Source: Pyrrhosoma nymphula
Lineage: Eukaryota; Arthropoda; Insecta; Odonata; Coenagrionidae
NCBI GenBank assembly: GCA_963573305.1
Contig: OY754330.1
Location: 22,044,596-22,108,595 of the forward strand
Direction of reading: 5' to 3'
DNA length: 64,000 nt
Shown: positions 11,568-22,536 of the stretch, piece by piece
Numbering within the stretch: the stretch's first letter is position 1
Layout of the letters: each line of letters opens with the position of its first letter
Translations under genes and position numbers: made by a program
The notes under the pieces: model-generated
Databases searched by the model: none
What the model was told of the DNA's origin: nothing
What the model saw: only the letters and a program-made list of their open reading frames with translations

Positions 11568-11944
11568 TTCAACTTGAACGTAGGTTTATTTTAATTCATG
11601 TAAAGTACTTCAATTCTACTCTTAAGGGGTCGCACCACTCCTTTTGTATATTCACCATGGACCAAGATTTTCGTGACATACGTAAATATTAATTTCAGAG
11701 CTCTACATAGTTGGGCGTCGGAGAACATTTGCTTCGGAGGAGCTAGTAAACCTATATTTCGCCACAGTATACGGAGTCGTGGCCGAAAGTACATCTACTT
11801 AATACTAAACTGTGCCCTAACAAAGTTAATAAAGCTATTATAATTTGTGCATGAGCAAAATCCTGCAAATATTGGTCAGGAGGTGATGTTTCACCAACAT
11901 TCACTGCATTAAAAGTATGCCAGCAATGTTAGCGTAACTATTTG

Positions 11945-13140
11945 TTCTTCTGAGTCTTAACGAAAAAGTACTAGTCCTGTTAAAGAACGTCATCCTCCAA
12001 AGTGGACACAGGACTATGAGATCAATGATTCATCCTTTGTTGCAATGCAATGCCTTGCTGAACCGGTACATTTTGAGGAGGCTGTTTCTTGTGACAATAG
12101 GATAGAATGGAAAAACGCGATGGACAAAGAATATGAATCTTGGATTGCAAACGATGTTTGGGAATTAGTAGACCGTCCTACAAATCATAATGTAATTCAG
12201 TGCAAATGGTTTAAAAAAATAAAAATAGATTCTGATGGAAATATGTCAAAATATAAAGCCAGATTAGTTGCTAGAGGTTTTTCTCAGAGATACGGAATTT
12301 GAAGAAACCTTTTCCCCAGTTGTGCGTTATTCACACTTATTTTTTGTTTTTGTTTGGTTTTGGAGTAGAGCGAAATATGGACATTAACCACACTGACATT
12401 AGTGCTGCTTTTTTAAATGGTGATCTCAAAGAAAGAGTTTACATGAAACAACCACTAGGTTGTAAAAAAGGTGATGAAAATTAAGTGTATATTGAAAAAG
12501 AGTTTTTATGGATTAAAACAAGCCAGTAGAGCTTGGAATAAAAAGATCCATCATGTTTTGACTGGAGTAGGTTTCAATCAATAAAAGTGTGAACCATATT
12601 TGTACTTTAAAGATGTTAGTGGTCAATAGATTTTTATTGCTTTGTATGTGGATGATATTTTTGTTTTTAGTGATGATGTGAAGGAAAAATAAAAACTGTT
12701 GGATGTATTGCATGGTAAATTTGATGTGAAATACCTAGGTCCTATAAAATATTGTTTAGGGTTAAAAGTTGTCAGAGATAGAAAGAGTGGACTTTAGACG
12801 CTATCTCAAGCAGTAAGTATGAAGAAGTTATTAGTTAAATTTGGTATGGAAACATGTAAAATCACCTCAACTCCTGTTGAATTAAACCTAAAATTAGAAA
12901 GTTCACATAAATGTGAGACTAAATATCCATATCAACAATTTATTGAAAGTTTGATGTATTTAGCAGTACGTACTAGACCTGATATTGCAAAAATATGTAG
13001 TAAAGTAAGTCAATTTAACAATTGCTTTGATAAAACACAGGATAGCAGCAAAAAGGGTACTCAGATACCTAGCTGGTACAATAAATTATAAATTGTGTTT
13101 TAAAAGAGGTGGATGAAATGTCCAAATATTTGATGATGCT
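11945..13140 (+). mobile_element. Copia-type LTR retrotransposon remnant (pol, RT region)
   Basis: Copia RT landmarks appear in order: the entry region EAVSCDNRIEWKNAMDKEY, NVIQCKWFKKIK, YKARLVARGFSQ, ETFSPVVR (after a frameshift at 12300), HTDISAAFLNGDLKERVYMK, YGLKQASRAWNK, the catalytic YVDDIFVFSDD near 12645, and KYPYQQFIESLMYLAVRTRPDIA. At least five frameshifts or stops show it is dead. It is cut off at 13140 where the second duplication copy begins. No LTRs were found. Confidence 0.85.
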
Positions 13141-14349
13141 CGGATACAAAAACTGATAGATCACATCTCCGTAAATAGGTATATTTCTGAATTAAACCGC
13201 TGTAAACAGCACGCCTCTTATGATCGGTGGACTTTTCAGTATCCAAATATGGGATCACCTGATGCGTAACGAATTGCTATAAGTTTGTGATTAAATAGCC
13301 AATCCCCGTCTTGCTAGATATTGCATGTTGGTAATTACTCACCCCCTGCCACACACCCCTGAGGTGGCTTGCAGGGTATTTTGTAGATGTAGCATACCGC
13401 TTAATCTTCAACCACCACTATTGAAATATGGCTAATAAAAGCAAATAGTTCATACAATAATGATACCTATAAAGAATGAAATTCATAAGGCGGGAAACAA
13501 TTACTGATTAGTATTTCGAGATTTGCCGCGATTGGAGAAAAATTCGAAAGCCTCATCAGCAATCCCCCCTGACGCACACCCTTTAGGTGGCTTGCACGGT
13601 ATTTTGTAGATGTAGAACTGTTAAAAACAGAGGAAGCCAACACTCGATGGATTTCAATTATTATGAAATGTTGGAGGGGAGTGAATTTTTTAATATTTAA
13701 CTAAATTGCAGAGAGATAATGAAGAAAGGAGGACAAGTAAAAGAGGCTGGAGAGGGCTTATAAAATTAGATTTGGAGGTGTTAACCAAATAATCAGGAAT
13801 GAAAGAAGTTGTTAGCAAAGACAAAAGCCAACAGAAATGTTTTTCAACCTCAGACATCTCGATTATTCGCAGCAAAGGATACGCAGTCTTTTATTACAGC
13901 ATTTTTTGCCAAGGTTCACGGCCTGCCGCCGCACTCAATGTTATGCAGGACCACCGGCCCATTTTTAATCATTGCATATGTATTATCGATATAAATGATG
14001 TCATTTAGATCGGTTTCGATAATTTGGAGATGGCGTTAACGGTGCGGAGGGAATTTCGTAGTCCTAATTCCAAGCAAACGTAAGCTAATGATATTAAGGC
14101 ATTCCACATGTGGTGAGACACATGGCAGTTGGCATTTTTTTTTTAAATGTGCAGTGATAAATGTCTGGAAAATTAACAACACTATTTTACACGCGACACT
14201 AAATCTCGCATTAAGAAAAATAGAATTAACGATAACACGGACATGGAATTAGATCGCGTTCTCTTTTTTATTTCTCCCGTTCATGCATTTGGGCAATTAT
14301 TCTGGATATTAACCGTTATACGTGACGCATTTTCTATTGTAATTTCCTC

Positions 14350-15035
14350 CATTCATCAGAGTTAACCGAACGATAAGGGACCATAACAGCTGCCAATGAG
14401 ACTATTATCTAGGTCTGCCGTTAGGTGGTGTAGCTCTTAATAGTAGTAGAAGTACTCCGTAATACTTGAATCCTTTTCTGTTACCTAGTACTAACAAGAC
14501 TCCGTGCATGTATTCTACATAAGCCTTGAGTCTCTGTCCATTTGTGTAGTTGCCAGATACATATATACTAACGCTCCCTCTCGATTGTAAAAATATCAGT
14601 AGTGTAGAGCATGCTTGAGAGGCTTTACCTCATGACAAGCATTAATGATTTATGCTAATGCATAATTAGTCCTTAAACTAACTTTAGGGTATAGTTTAAT
14701 GCATGTTGGTGAATAATCACCCCCTACCACACACGCCCGAGGTGGCTTGCAGGGTGTTTTGTAGATGTAGATGTAAATACCGAAACAGCAGCCAATGAGA
14801 CTTATGATAATGAATCCCTCCTCTCTCTCATAAACAACCATTGTGATAATATCATTGGTGTAGAAGTGCATGCTTTTGTGGCTTTGCCTCGTGATAAGCA
14901 TTAGCGATTTATGCTAATGCATAAATATTCGTAGTTACACTAAATTTAGTGTATAGTTAAATGCATGTTGGTGAATACTAACCCCCTGCCACACACCCCT
15001 GTGGTGGCTTGCAGGGTATTTTATAGATGTAGAGT
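14350..15035 (+). mobile_element. LINE 3' UTR copies, family A (several)
   Basis: A near-complete 3' UTR runs 14370-14775 and ends in the CCCCCTACCACACACGCCCGAGGTGG-type hairpin and GTAGATGTAGATGTA. Partial copies follow at 14780-14900 and 14900-15035, each ending with its own GTGGCTTGCAGGGT and GTAGATG tail. Confidence 0.75.
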
Positions 15036-16678
15036 TCAAGAAAAATCTTGGGGAACTTGCTACTTCTCCCTCTGATCAACACGATATTCTCAGGCGTTAC
15101 TTGGTAAAAAAATAATTATGACTGAATTTGTAATTTAACTTTGTAATTTTCACAATGGTTAATTTGCGATGAAAGCGATGGTCTGCAAGTGGGCCATTAT
15201 CAAAATTGCAAAAGTTAAATTATTGATTCAGTGCTATTTCTCCCTCGTTTAACATAGTATGGAATACGCTGCCAGCATTTCGGTTCCTAAGTACCACGCT
15301 AGAAGACATACAGATAATATTTACCAAATGTTTAAAATGCAGCATTATAGCCTTGAAAGCCGTAATGATTGAAATGCAGATGCTACGTTTAAAAAAACCT
15401 ATACCCCTCCTGTATTAATGAAAACAGGGTGCCTTGAAGTTGCCAAATGGAAACTTATAATGTATTATTAAAGATAATGATATTGTTTGAGAAAATATTC
15501 GTGCTCAGAAGAAGAGATATATAGAGAGGACCCAATATGCACCGTGACCTAAGTGTATCTGCCTCTGCGTAGTATTAACAGCACGTCCTGCATGTTACCT
15601 GTATAAATCTCTGTGCAATTATGCAGTTGTAAAAAACATCAATACAAAGTCTTTATAACATTGGTAGCATACCTGTAGTGCAGTTAAAGCTTGTGATATT
15701 TCAAATCCTGAAAGGTACCTATTTGAAGGTTTTTGAATACGCATCAATAATCACAGTTACTTTTACTTCATTAGAGTAGAGTGTACAGCATGTTGGTGAC
15801 AACTCAATCCCTGCCCCACACCCTTGAGGTGGTTTTCATAGTATTATGTAGATATGATACTCAGGTGCACTGCCTGCATAGATATAGCGGGGAAAATCAA
15901 GAATCCGATGTTGGGGAAAATGTTAGCAATTAAAAAAAATCTTTTTGGAAAAGATAAAACTGACATTGAGAGGGTAGAATGAAAATATGAAAGCACATGT
16001 GTGGCCGCAATGGCTAACAATTCTGCAACTCTAGTAAAGCTAAATCACTATAGCAAAAAAAAACTTACCAACCTGAAATTTTGAAAAAAAAACGAATTGG
16101 ATAAATGTACTCACATGCATGCCTTTGAAAATAATCTCCATGCAAAAACATTTTGGGCCACTTTGTGGGGTTTAGTATAGAAATAGATCACTTGCCGAGG
16201 ATGACTCTCGGAACCTTGCCGCACCAACGTTAACACACCAAATACACTGGTTCTTCATATTTATCACTTTGAGACCAAAATACACTCCCCAAAATAAAAA
16301 TCTTTCATCCACCATCTTCACAATTAGGCACTGATGTCACCTTTTTCCTGCATTTTTCCCGCCACACACTATTCAGGCGGCTTGCAGAGAGGACGTGAAT
16401 GAATTCCCTTTTTCCATAGAGACAATGCAGAGATTGACGACTTAGTAATGCTTATCACTTAGAAAGTATTGATACAACAATTTAGATGCATTTTTCAACT
16501 CCCGAAAAAAGATATGTTGGCAAGCACTCGTATACGAAACCACACAATGTGCACACGATTGTCAAATTTATAAAGCCACCGAAAACTTTCACTCCGATGA
16601 AAAAGTATCACCACGTAGCGACCTGTATGTTTCCATTACTAGAGTATTAATGTATCAAAATACAGAATTAATTGCCTA

Positions 16679-17053
16679 TTACCGACATTGGAAGTCCACA
16701 TATGTGACCACAAAGAGCACGAAACCCGATACACCCGCGCTCCTGAAAAACAGGATGGGTACTGGACAAACAGCTGCTTGAGAAAATTCAATGGTCTTCA
16801 CAATCCAGTAATGAGTAAAAAGCAGGTGATATGATGTGAGGTCCTCTTGACTGAAAGACCTCTTTAAAGAAGAGTGTCGAGGCCAAACATCATCAGTATT
16901 CGAGGTCAAATTCTCTTTCAGGGGGCGATCCAACGCCCATAAAATATGGGTATAAACCGAAGTATAGACGCAAATTAAGGAATGTTTTTCGGATGCGTCA
17001 CAAATAACTGCGATCATGGTACTAAGTCTACTGTCACCCATTGAGGATGTCAA
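16679..17053 (-). other. 124-codon open frame in duplicated host-type sequence, copy 2
   Basis: Counterpart of 11193-11567 with the same start and length. Changes include DRRL to DRPL, SADV to SAGV and YVDFQY to YVDFQC. Function unknown. Retention of the frame could simply reflect a young duplication. Confidence 0.25.
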
Positions 17054-17239
17054 TTCAACTTGAACGTAGGTTTATTTAAATTTATGTAAAGTACTTCAAT
17101 TATACACTTCACAGGTCGCACCACTCGTTTGGTATATTCACCATGGACCAAGATTTTCGTGACACATGTAAATATTCATTTCAGAGCTCTTCATAGTTGG
17201 GCGTCGGAGAACATTTGCTTCGGAGGAGCTAGTAAAGCT

Positions 17240-17470
17240 CTACTGGCTTGTTTTAATCCATACAAACTCTTTTTCAATAGACACACTTTATTTTTATTAC
17301 CTTTTTTACAACATAGTCCTATGTCCACTTTGAAGGATGACGTTCTTTAACAGGCCTAGTACTTTTTTATTGTGACTCAGAAGAACAATCACCATCTACA
17401 CTTGTAATATCATGCACAACTTAACATCATCTACACTTTCCTCAGGTAGAATTTCAACATGATCAACATC
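17240..17470 (-). mobile_element. Copia remnant, minus strand, internally deleted
   Basis: The minus strand matches 11945-12010 (TTAAAGAACGTCATCC, CAAAGTGGACA) and then jumps to sequence like 12463-12538 (TGTAAAAAAGGT, GGATTAAAACAAGCCAG). The intervening RT entry region is missing. Confidence 0.75.
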
Positions 17471-17476
17471 TAAGGT

Positions 17477-18516
17477 GTCTACATCTACATCTACAAAATA
17501 CCCTGCAAGCCACCTCAGGGGTGTGTGGCAGGGGGTGAGTATTCACCAACATGCATTACACTATACCCTAAAGTTAGTGTAACTACGACTAATTATGCAT
17601 TAGCATAAATCGCTAATGCTTGTCATGAGGCGAAGCCTCACAAGCATGCAACACTACACTACAGATGTCATCAAAATGGAGAGTGACCTCAATATACATG
17701 CATTCTACAACTACACAGATGGACAGGGACTCAAGACCCATGTAGAAAACATGCTAGGCGTGCTGTTAGTATGTACTAGGTAACAGATAAGGATTCAAGT
17801 ATTAGGAGTACTACCACTACTAAGAGCTACACTACCTAACGACAAACCTAGATAAAAGTCTCATGGCAGCTATTATGGTCCCTTATCGTTCGTGGGAAAA
17901 ATGACATCTTAAATCTATCCGTTCTGCAGTCTAGTTCCCTAATTTTACTCTCATGATCTGATCTACCGTAGTATGTCGGATTTCGTAAAATATTGTCAAC
18001 GTCGTCAGAGAATAGACTGGTTTGGAACTTACATAATAGATTTAGTCTAAATTTTAATCGACGGTCTGAAAGCTTTTCCCATCCCAGTTGCTGCAAAAGG
18101 TCAGTAACACTAACGAGATTATCATAACGGCCTTTAACATATCTTGCCGATCTTCGCTGCACGCGTTCTAACTCAGTTTCCAAGCCTATCTCATAAGGAT
18201 CCCAAATACTGGCGGCATATTCTAAGTGGGGTCTAACGAGGGAGAAGTAGCTGATTTCCCTAACTTTATCGTCGCACTTGCCAAGTACTCTTTTAACAAA
18301 TCCCAATTTACGATTAGCTTGACCGGTAATTTCTCGAATATGTTTACTCCACGATAGATCATTAGTCAGTTTAACTCCGAGGTACTTAACCGATTCTACG
18401 GTGTCTAGTTTTATGTTGTTAATGCAATAGCTGTTACAAGGAGCGTTTTTCCGTTTCCAAAAATTTACAACAACGCATTTTTTCAGGTTCATTACAATTG
18501 AGGGTGGGCGTTTCAA
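17477..18516 (-). mobile_element. CR1-group LINE, family A: RT C-terminus plus complete 3' UTR
   Basis: The open frame 18516-17848 encodes the RT C-terminal region: ESVKYLGVKLTNDLSWSKHI, GQANRKLGFVKRVLGKCD, YFSLVRPHLEYAASIWDPYE, RRSARYVKGRYDN, ending FFPRTIRDHNSCHETFI. It keeps an intact frame but lacks EN and the RT palm. The 3' UTR (17847-17477) ends in the CCCTGCCAC..GTGGCTTGCAGGG hairpin and GTAGATGTAGATGTAG. This copy links the many short tails in the window to their parent LINE. Confidence 0.85.
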
Positions 18517-19432
18517 GTGATTGATCTATCGCAACTATTATGATCCCTTATTGTGCGTGGGAAAAATGACATTTTAAATCTATCGGTTCTGCAGTCAATT
18601 TCCTTTATTTTATTCCTGTGATCGCTTCTACCGTAGTACGTTGGCTCTAGCAGTATGTGTTGAACGTCCGGCAAAAAACTGTCTGCTCCGAGTTTGCGCA
18701 AAAGATTTAATCTGTATTTCTCCCTTCGATCAGTAAGAGATTCCCACCCTAATTCCTTCAACAATTCGGTAACACTGCTAAGTTTATCGTAACAACCTTT
18801 CACAAATCTTGCTGCTCTCCGTTGTATTCTATCTATTTCAGAGATTAGTCCTACTTCGTAAGGGTCCCATATGCTAGCGGCGTACTCCAAGTGAGGTCTC
18901 ACGAGTGAAAAATAACATCGCTCTTTAACTTTCTCGTCGCATTTTCCTAATATTCTCTTGATAAATCCCAATTTGCGACTAGCCTGTCCGCAGATTTCCC
19001 GAACGTGTTTCCCCCAAGACAGGTCCTGAGTAAGGGTCACACCTAAGTATTTAACTGACTCTACATTTGATAAGTATGTTTGATTAATTGTGTACGTATC
19101 GTTGACCGAGTTATTCTTTTTCCAAAAATTCATAACAACGCTCTTTTTAAAATTCAATTCTGACTGCCAAGTATTGCACCAATCATTTATAACATCTAGG
19201 TCTTTTTGTAGCGCAATCTTGTCGGACTCATTGTCTACATCCCTGTACAACACTACGTCATCTGCGAAGAGACGAATTCTGCTAGCAACAACGGTAGTGA
19301 TATCATTAATATACAAAAGGAACAATAAGGGACCGATGACACTTCCCTGAGGTACACCTGATGTAACTTTCACTACATCTGAGCTAACGCCATCTAGAAC
19401 TACACTCTGTTCGCGGTCGGCTAAGAAGGTAT
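18517..19432 (-). mobile_element. CR1-group LINE RT fragment, second subfamily
   Basis: The minus strand reads LADREQSVVLDGVSSDVVKV, TSGVPQGSVIGPLLFLLYIN, RLFADDVVLYRD (catalytic ADD), WCNTWQSELNFKKSV, KYLGVTLTQDLSWGKHVREI and HLEYAASIWDPYEVGLISEI, to TIRDHNSC, without stops. It is close to the copy at 49871. The N-terminal extension of this open frame beyond 19432 is antisense piggyBac, so the LINE is truncated at that junction. Confidence 0.85.
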
Positions 19433-19435
19433 GGT

Positions 19436-20205
19436 GTGCATCCTGTGACAAGCGTAGCAAGGTACTCGAGTGGTGCGAAAAAGAAAATTTCTGTGACGCG
19501 ACCAAAACTATTTGAGGCGTACAATGAGAACATGGGTGGTACCGACCTGATGGACCGAGGAATAAATCGCTACAGAGTGGGTGTGCGCCGTAAGAAATGG
19601 TGGTGGCCAATTTTTACGTGGCTGTTAGATGTTTGTGTACACAACACTTGGATTTTGATGCGTAAATCAGGAGTGGATATATCGCAGCTGGAGGTAAGGA
19701 GGCTTATTGTCCAAGTATACCTGGTTAAGTACGGAACTGGCTCACATCAGGGAAAACAGATAGGGAAAAATGCCGGACGCCTTGCAGCAAATATGCTACG
19801 ATACGATGGCATAAACCATCTCGTTATTCCCACCCAAAAGGGGAGTAGGAGAAAATGTGCTGGTGATTATTGCATGTCTCAAACAAGAACCGAGTGCAAG
19901 AAATGTAATATTGGTCTTTGTGTTCAATGTTTCGCTCATTACAATTCCAAATCTAATGTGTAATAAATAAATTAAATAGAGGTTTTATTATAGTTGACGA
20001 AGTTTGATTCTTCCCAAAATACCTTTATGAGCGAAAAGACCCCACTAACGCCCAGCGGTGCCATATGCCACCGGCATGTAACTCTGGATCTATGGAATAT
20101 TTTGGGGAAAAATTTTAGGAGCCTTCTTTATTGCTCATACGTGTCATATTTTGGAAAAAGGAACGATGTTTGATTAAAAAAAAACTTTGGGCGCTGACGG
20201 GTTAA
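19436..20205 (+). mobile_element. piggyBac transposon 3' half with 3' end at TTAA
   Basis: The open frame 19436-19963 is the C-terminal part of a piggyBac transposase: YNENMGGTDLMDRGINRYRV (with a conserved Asp of the DDD domain), KKWWWPIFTWLLDVCVHN, and the Cys-rich domain CAGDYCMSQ..CKKCNIGLCVQCF. After the stop, 240 bp of non-coding sequence ends in GGGCGCTGACGGG followed by TTAA (20202-20205). The GGG-TTAA end is characteristic of piggyBac. The 5' half is replaced by the LINE at 18517-19432. The element ends inside copia sequence, so it had inserted into a copia copy. Confidence 0.85.
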
Positions 20206-20560
20206 GAAGTTATTAGTTAAATTTGGTAAGGAAACATGTAAAATCATCTCAACTCCTGTTGAATTAAACCTAAAATTAGAAACTTCACATAAATGTGAGA
20301 CTAAATATCCATATCAACAATTGATCGAAAGTTTGATGTATTTAGTAGTACGTACTAGACCTGATATTGCAAAAATATTTAGTAAAGTAAGTCAATTTAA
20401 CAATTCCTTTGATAAAACACACTGGATAGCAGCAAAAAGGATACTCAGATACCTAGCTGGTACAATAAATTATAAATTGTGTTTTCAAAGAGATGGATGA
20501 AATGTCCAAATATTTGCTGATGCTGATAAGGGCAGTGATATTGACAGAAAATCCTATACT
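20206..20560 (+). mobile_element. Copia remnant (RT to RNase H junction)
   Basis: Nearly the same sequence as 12818-13140 (KLLVKFGKETCKI, CETKYPYQQ, RTRPDI), and it continues past the point where that copy is cut, into a DADKGSDIDRKSYTG motif typical of the copia RNase H region. Disrupted by stops. Confidence 0.8.
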
Positions 20561-20826
20561 GGATTAGAGATTCCCTCCCTGATTCATTCAACAATTCGGT
20601 AACACTGGTAAGTTTATCGTAACAACTTTTCACAAATCTTGCTGCTCTCCGTTGTATTCGATCAATGTCAGAGATTAGTCCTACTTTGTAAGATCCTTAC
20701 GGTCCCATATGCTAGCGGAAACCTCCAAGTTAGGTCTCACGAGTGAAAAATAACATCGCTCTTTAACCTTCTCGTCGCATTTTCCTAATATTCTTTTAAT
20801 AAATCCTAATTTTCGACTAGCCTGTC
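20560..20826 (-). mobile_element. CR1-group LINE RT C-terminal fragment
   Basis: The minus strand carries RKLGFIKRILGKCDEKVKER-like sequence, SLVRPNLE, and KSCYDKLTSVTELLNESG. It is truncated at both ends and carries a small duplication near 20695. Confidence 0.75.
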
Positions 20827-21345
20827 GTGATATACTCTGATCTCATATTATGCTATTCATAATCGGTATTGCCCTTTAATCTTGTAATTTCTATTTTTTA
20901 TGGCATTATCCAAGATTCCATTCTTAGTTAATTTAACATCCAAGTAGTTGCATTCTCGGCAGTATTGTACCTCTTGTCCATCTTCTAGCTTCATGTCCTG
21001 TGTGTTCCTCGAACGCATATATTCCGAGTCCTGCTGATATTTATTTCCAGGTCCCATTTTTTGTATACCTCAATTAGCTTACGTGTTACGTAAGATAAGC
21101 CATCATGATCCTGGGCTATCAGTATCTGGTCATCCGCAAAACACAATGTATACAAGGTGTCAATACTATTCAAATCGATAACCATTCTTCTGCAGTATAT
21201 TTCCCATTCTTTGAGGGTTTGCTCCAAGTATATCTTGAATAATTTGGGGGAGCATCAGAAACCCTGTATCAAACCCTTCGTGATTGTTAGTTTATCTGAT
21301 GTTCTTGTTCCTAATTTTATTCTGGAAGTAATATTTTCGTCAATT
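20827..21345 (-). mobile_element. Non-LTR RT fragment of a further family
   Basis: Minus-strand pieces read TITKGLIQGF (for GxxQGxxxSP), YLEQTLKEWEIYCRRM, LYTLCFADDQILIAQD (catalytic ADD), LIEVYKKWDLEINI and CNYLDVKLTKNG. The ADDQ motif and tail differ from all other LINEs here. The clade cannot be settled by eye. Confidence 0.75.
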
Positions 21346-22009
21346 TTTTTCCATTCTTTGATAAGATGCAAGTTGACTTTAAAATGGAAAACATTTAACG
21401 ATAAGATTCAGTACGCTATTTTGAGCATTAATAATAACATTAGTACTGGTTTAAGTATAGATGATTTTACTTGTAGCATTAATACATTCATGTGGCTGGT
21501 TATCTCAAATTTCATCTTTCGCCAAAACTGCACATACGTACGAATGTAAGCTAGCTACGAAAATGCGTTATATAATGATCACGAAAAAAATATATTTATT
21601 GAAGAAAATTATAGGTATATTTACAGTAGAATCTCCGTGAAATCACTCATAAAACACAAATTTACAATGCATTTATGATTTCTCAATCACTTTTCTCATA
21701 AGATGCATTTCCGAAATCAATCATTCTTAAGATAAATTAGGAGTAAAAGTTGCCAAATGAGTCAATCAGTGCTGAAAAATACTATGAGTACCCAAAAAAG
21801 TAAAAGACACCCTCGTGGGGACTGCAAATGGTAGAACCTCTTATTGAGTTATCAAACTCGAATCCGAAAATCTTTCTCCAGTTCCTATAACGTTATTTGG
21901 AGTCATTATTTCGCTTATTGTACCGCCGTCTCTGATATTTTTAAACAATTATTTGGAACGAGGTTGGGCTTACAATTCTAAAGTAATTGTCACTCATACT
22001 ACCGCATCA
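21346..22009. other. Unassigned AT-rich sequence
   Basis: Only short, unsupported open frames are present, and I see no match to the window's repeat families. Confidence 0.4.
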
Positions 22010-22115
22010 TCCAGATTGAAACGTCTTGCAACTGGGACGAGCACGCATGCCTGGTGTGGAAGCACCCCGCACCACACCTCTGTAGGTGGCTTGCACGGTA
22101 TTTCGTAGGTGTAGA
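22010..22115 (+). mobile_element. LINE 3' tail, family B
   Basis: GACGAGCACGCATGCCTGGTG, GGAAGCACCCCGCACCACAC, GTGGCTTGCACGGTATTTCG and GTAGGTGTAG. It abuts the end of the Penelope-like 3' UTR. Confidence 0.65.
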
Positions 22116-22119
22116 TTAC

Positions 22120-22403
22120 TTGCTGTAAAAATGGCAGTTTGTTTGGCGGTACCACGTATAAGGCTCTTTTAGTGCTCTGCATTTTCGGGTTCAACGAACG
22201 AACGAACGCGGATGCGAACCCGTAAATGCAGAGCGCTAATGGACATCCCCGCGAAAAACTACGCAACAAGGTTCCTCTAATGTAAGACTTGGTGCTTTCC
22301 TGGCGTACGATATGAATAAAGTCTTCACGGGATTCCCACCAGGTTGGATGTTCAGCCAGAGCCGACGTTTCAATGGCTAACTCTGCCATCGTCCTCAGGG
22401 CGT
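22120..22403 (-). mobile_element. Penelope-like element 3' UTR, distal part
   Basis: The minus strand continues the sequence broken at 27467: ACCCAGCACTCA, CGCCCTGAGGACGATGGCAG, then GCCATTGAAACGTCGG. The latter wording (GAGGACGATGGC..GAAACGTCGG) is characteristic of Penelope-like 3' regions. It belongs with the GIY-YIG fragment at 27506-27755; the jockey element sits between the two parts. Confidence 0.65.
22170..22238. repeat. Long hairpin inside the Penelope-like 3' UTR
   Basis: Arms 22170-22192 and 22216-22238 pair at 21 of 23 positions around a 23-nt loop that contains AACGAACGAACGAACG. The arms hold GCTCTGCATTT and its complement. Confidence 0.85.
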
Positions 22404-22415
22404 TGAGTGCTGGGT
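22404..22415 (+). repeat. 12-bp target-site duplication, left copy
   Basis: TGAGTGCTGGGT is repeated at 27456-27467 and flanks the jockey element exactly. Confidence 0.8.
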
Positions 22416-22536
22416 ACAGTGGTGTATTGCTGCTGCAAGCAGCTTTTATTTGCGTTTTATCGAATTAAGGTTCGATTTTTCGCAATATTCGTATACTTCT
22501 TCTATATCCCCTCATATTTTCAGGCAAACCCCTTGC

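Larger units (their letters stand above)
7913..11750 (+). repeat. Segmental duplication, copy 1 (paired with 13141-17236)
   Basis: It starts at CGGATACAAAAACTGATAG and ends at AGCTAGTAAA, and both ends recur at 13141 and 17236 in the same orientation. It contains degenerate CR1-group RT (about 8640-9180), several LINE 3' tails and a host-type sequence with a 124-codon open frame. The copies differ by point changes, a loss near 14165 in copy 2 (RT region) and extra LINE tails in copy 2. Confidence 0.85.
13141..17236 (+). repeat. Segmental duplication, copy 2 (paired with 7913-11750)
   Basis: Same order of features as copy 1: LINE tails at 13320-13390 and 13565-13620, decayed RT 13910-14260, LINE 3' UTRs 14350-14780, and the 124-codon frame at 16679-17053. 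Extra LINE tails sit at 14885-15035 and 15780-15855. It is bounded on both sides by copia sequence, plus strand to the left and minus strand to the right. Confidence 0.85.

Noticed and set aside
8097..15035. Regularly repeated 70-bp words resembling a CRISPR array
   Set aside because: They are LINE 3' tails in different orientations and spacings, with no constant spacer length.
19433..19610. N-terminal extension of the CR1-group RT frame
   Set aside because: This part is antisense to the piggyBac transposase C-terminus, so the frame is a chance fusion across a transposon junction.
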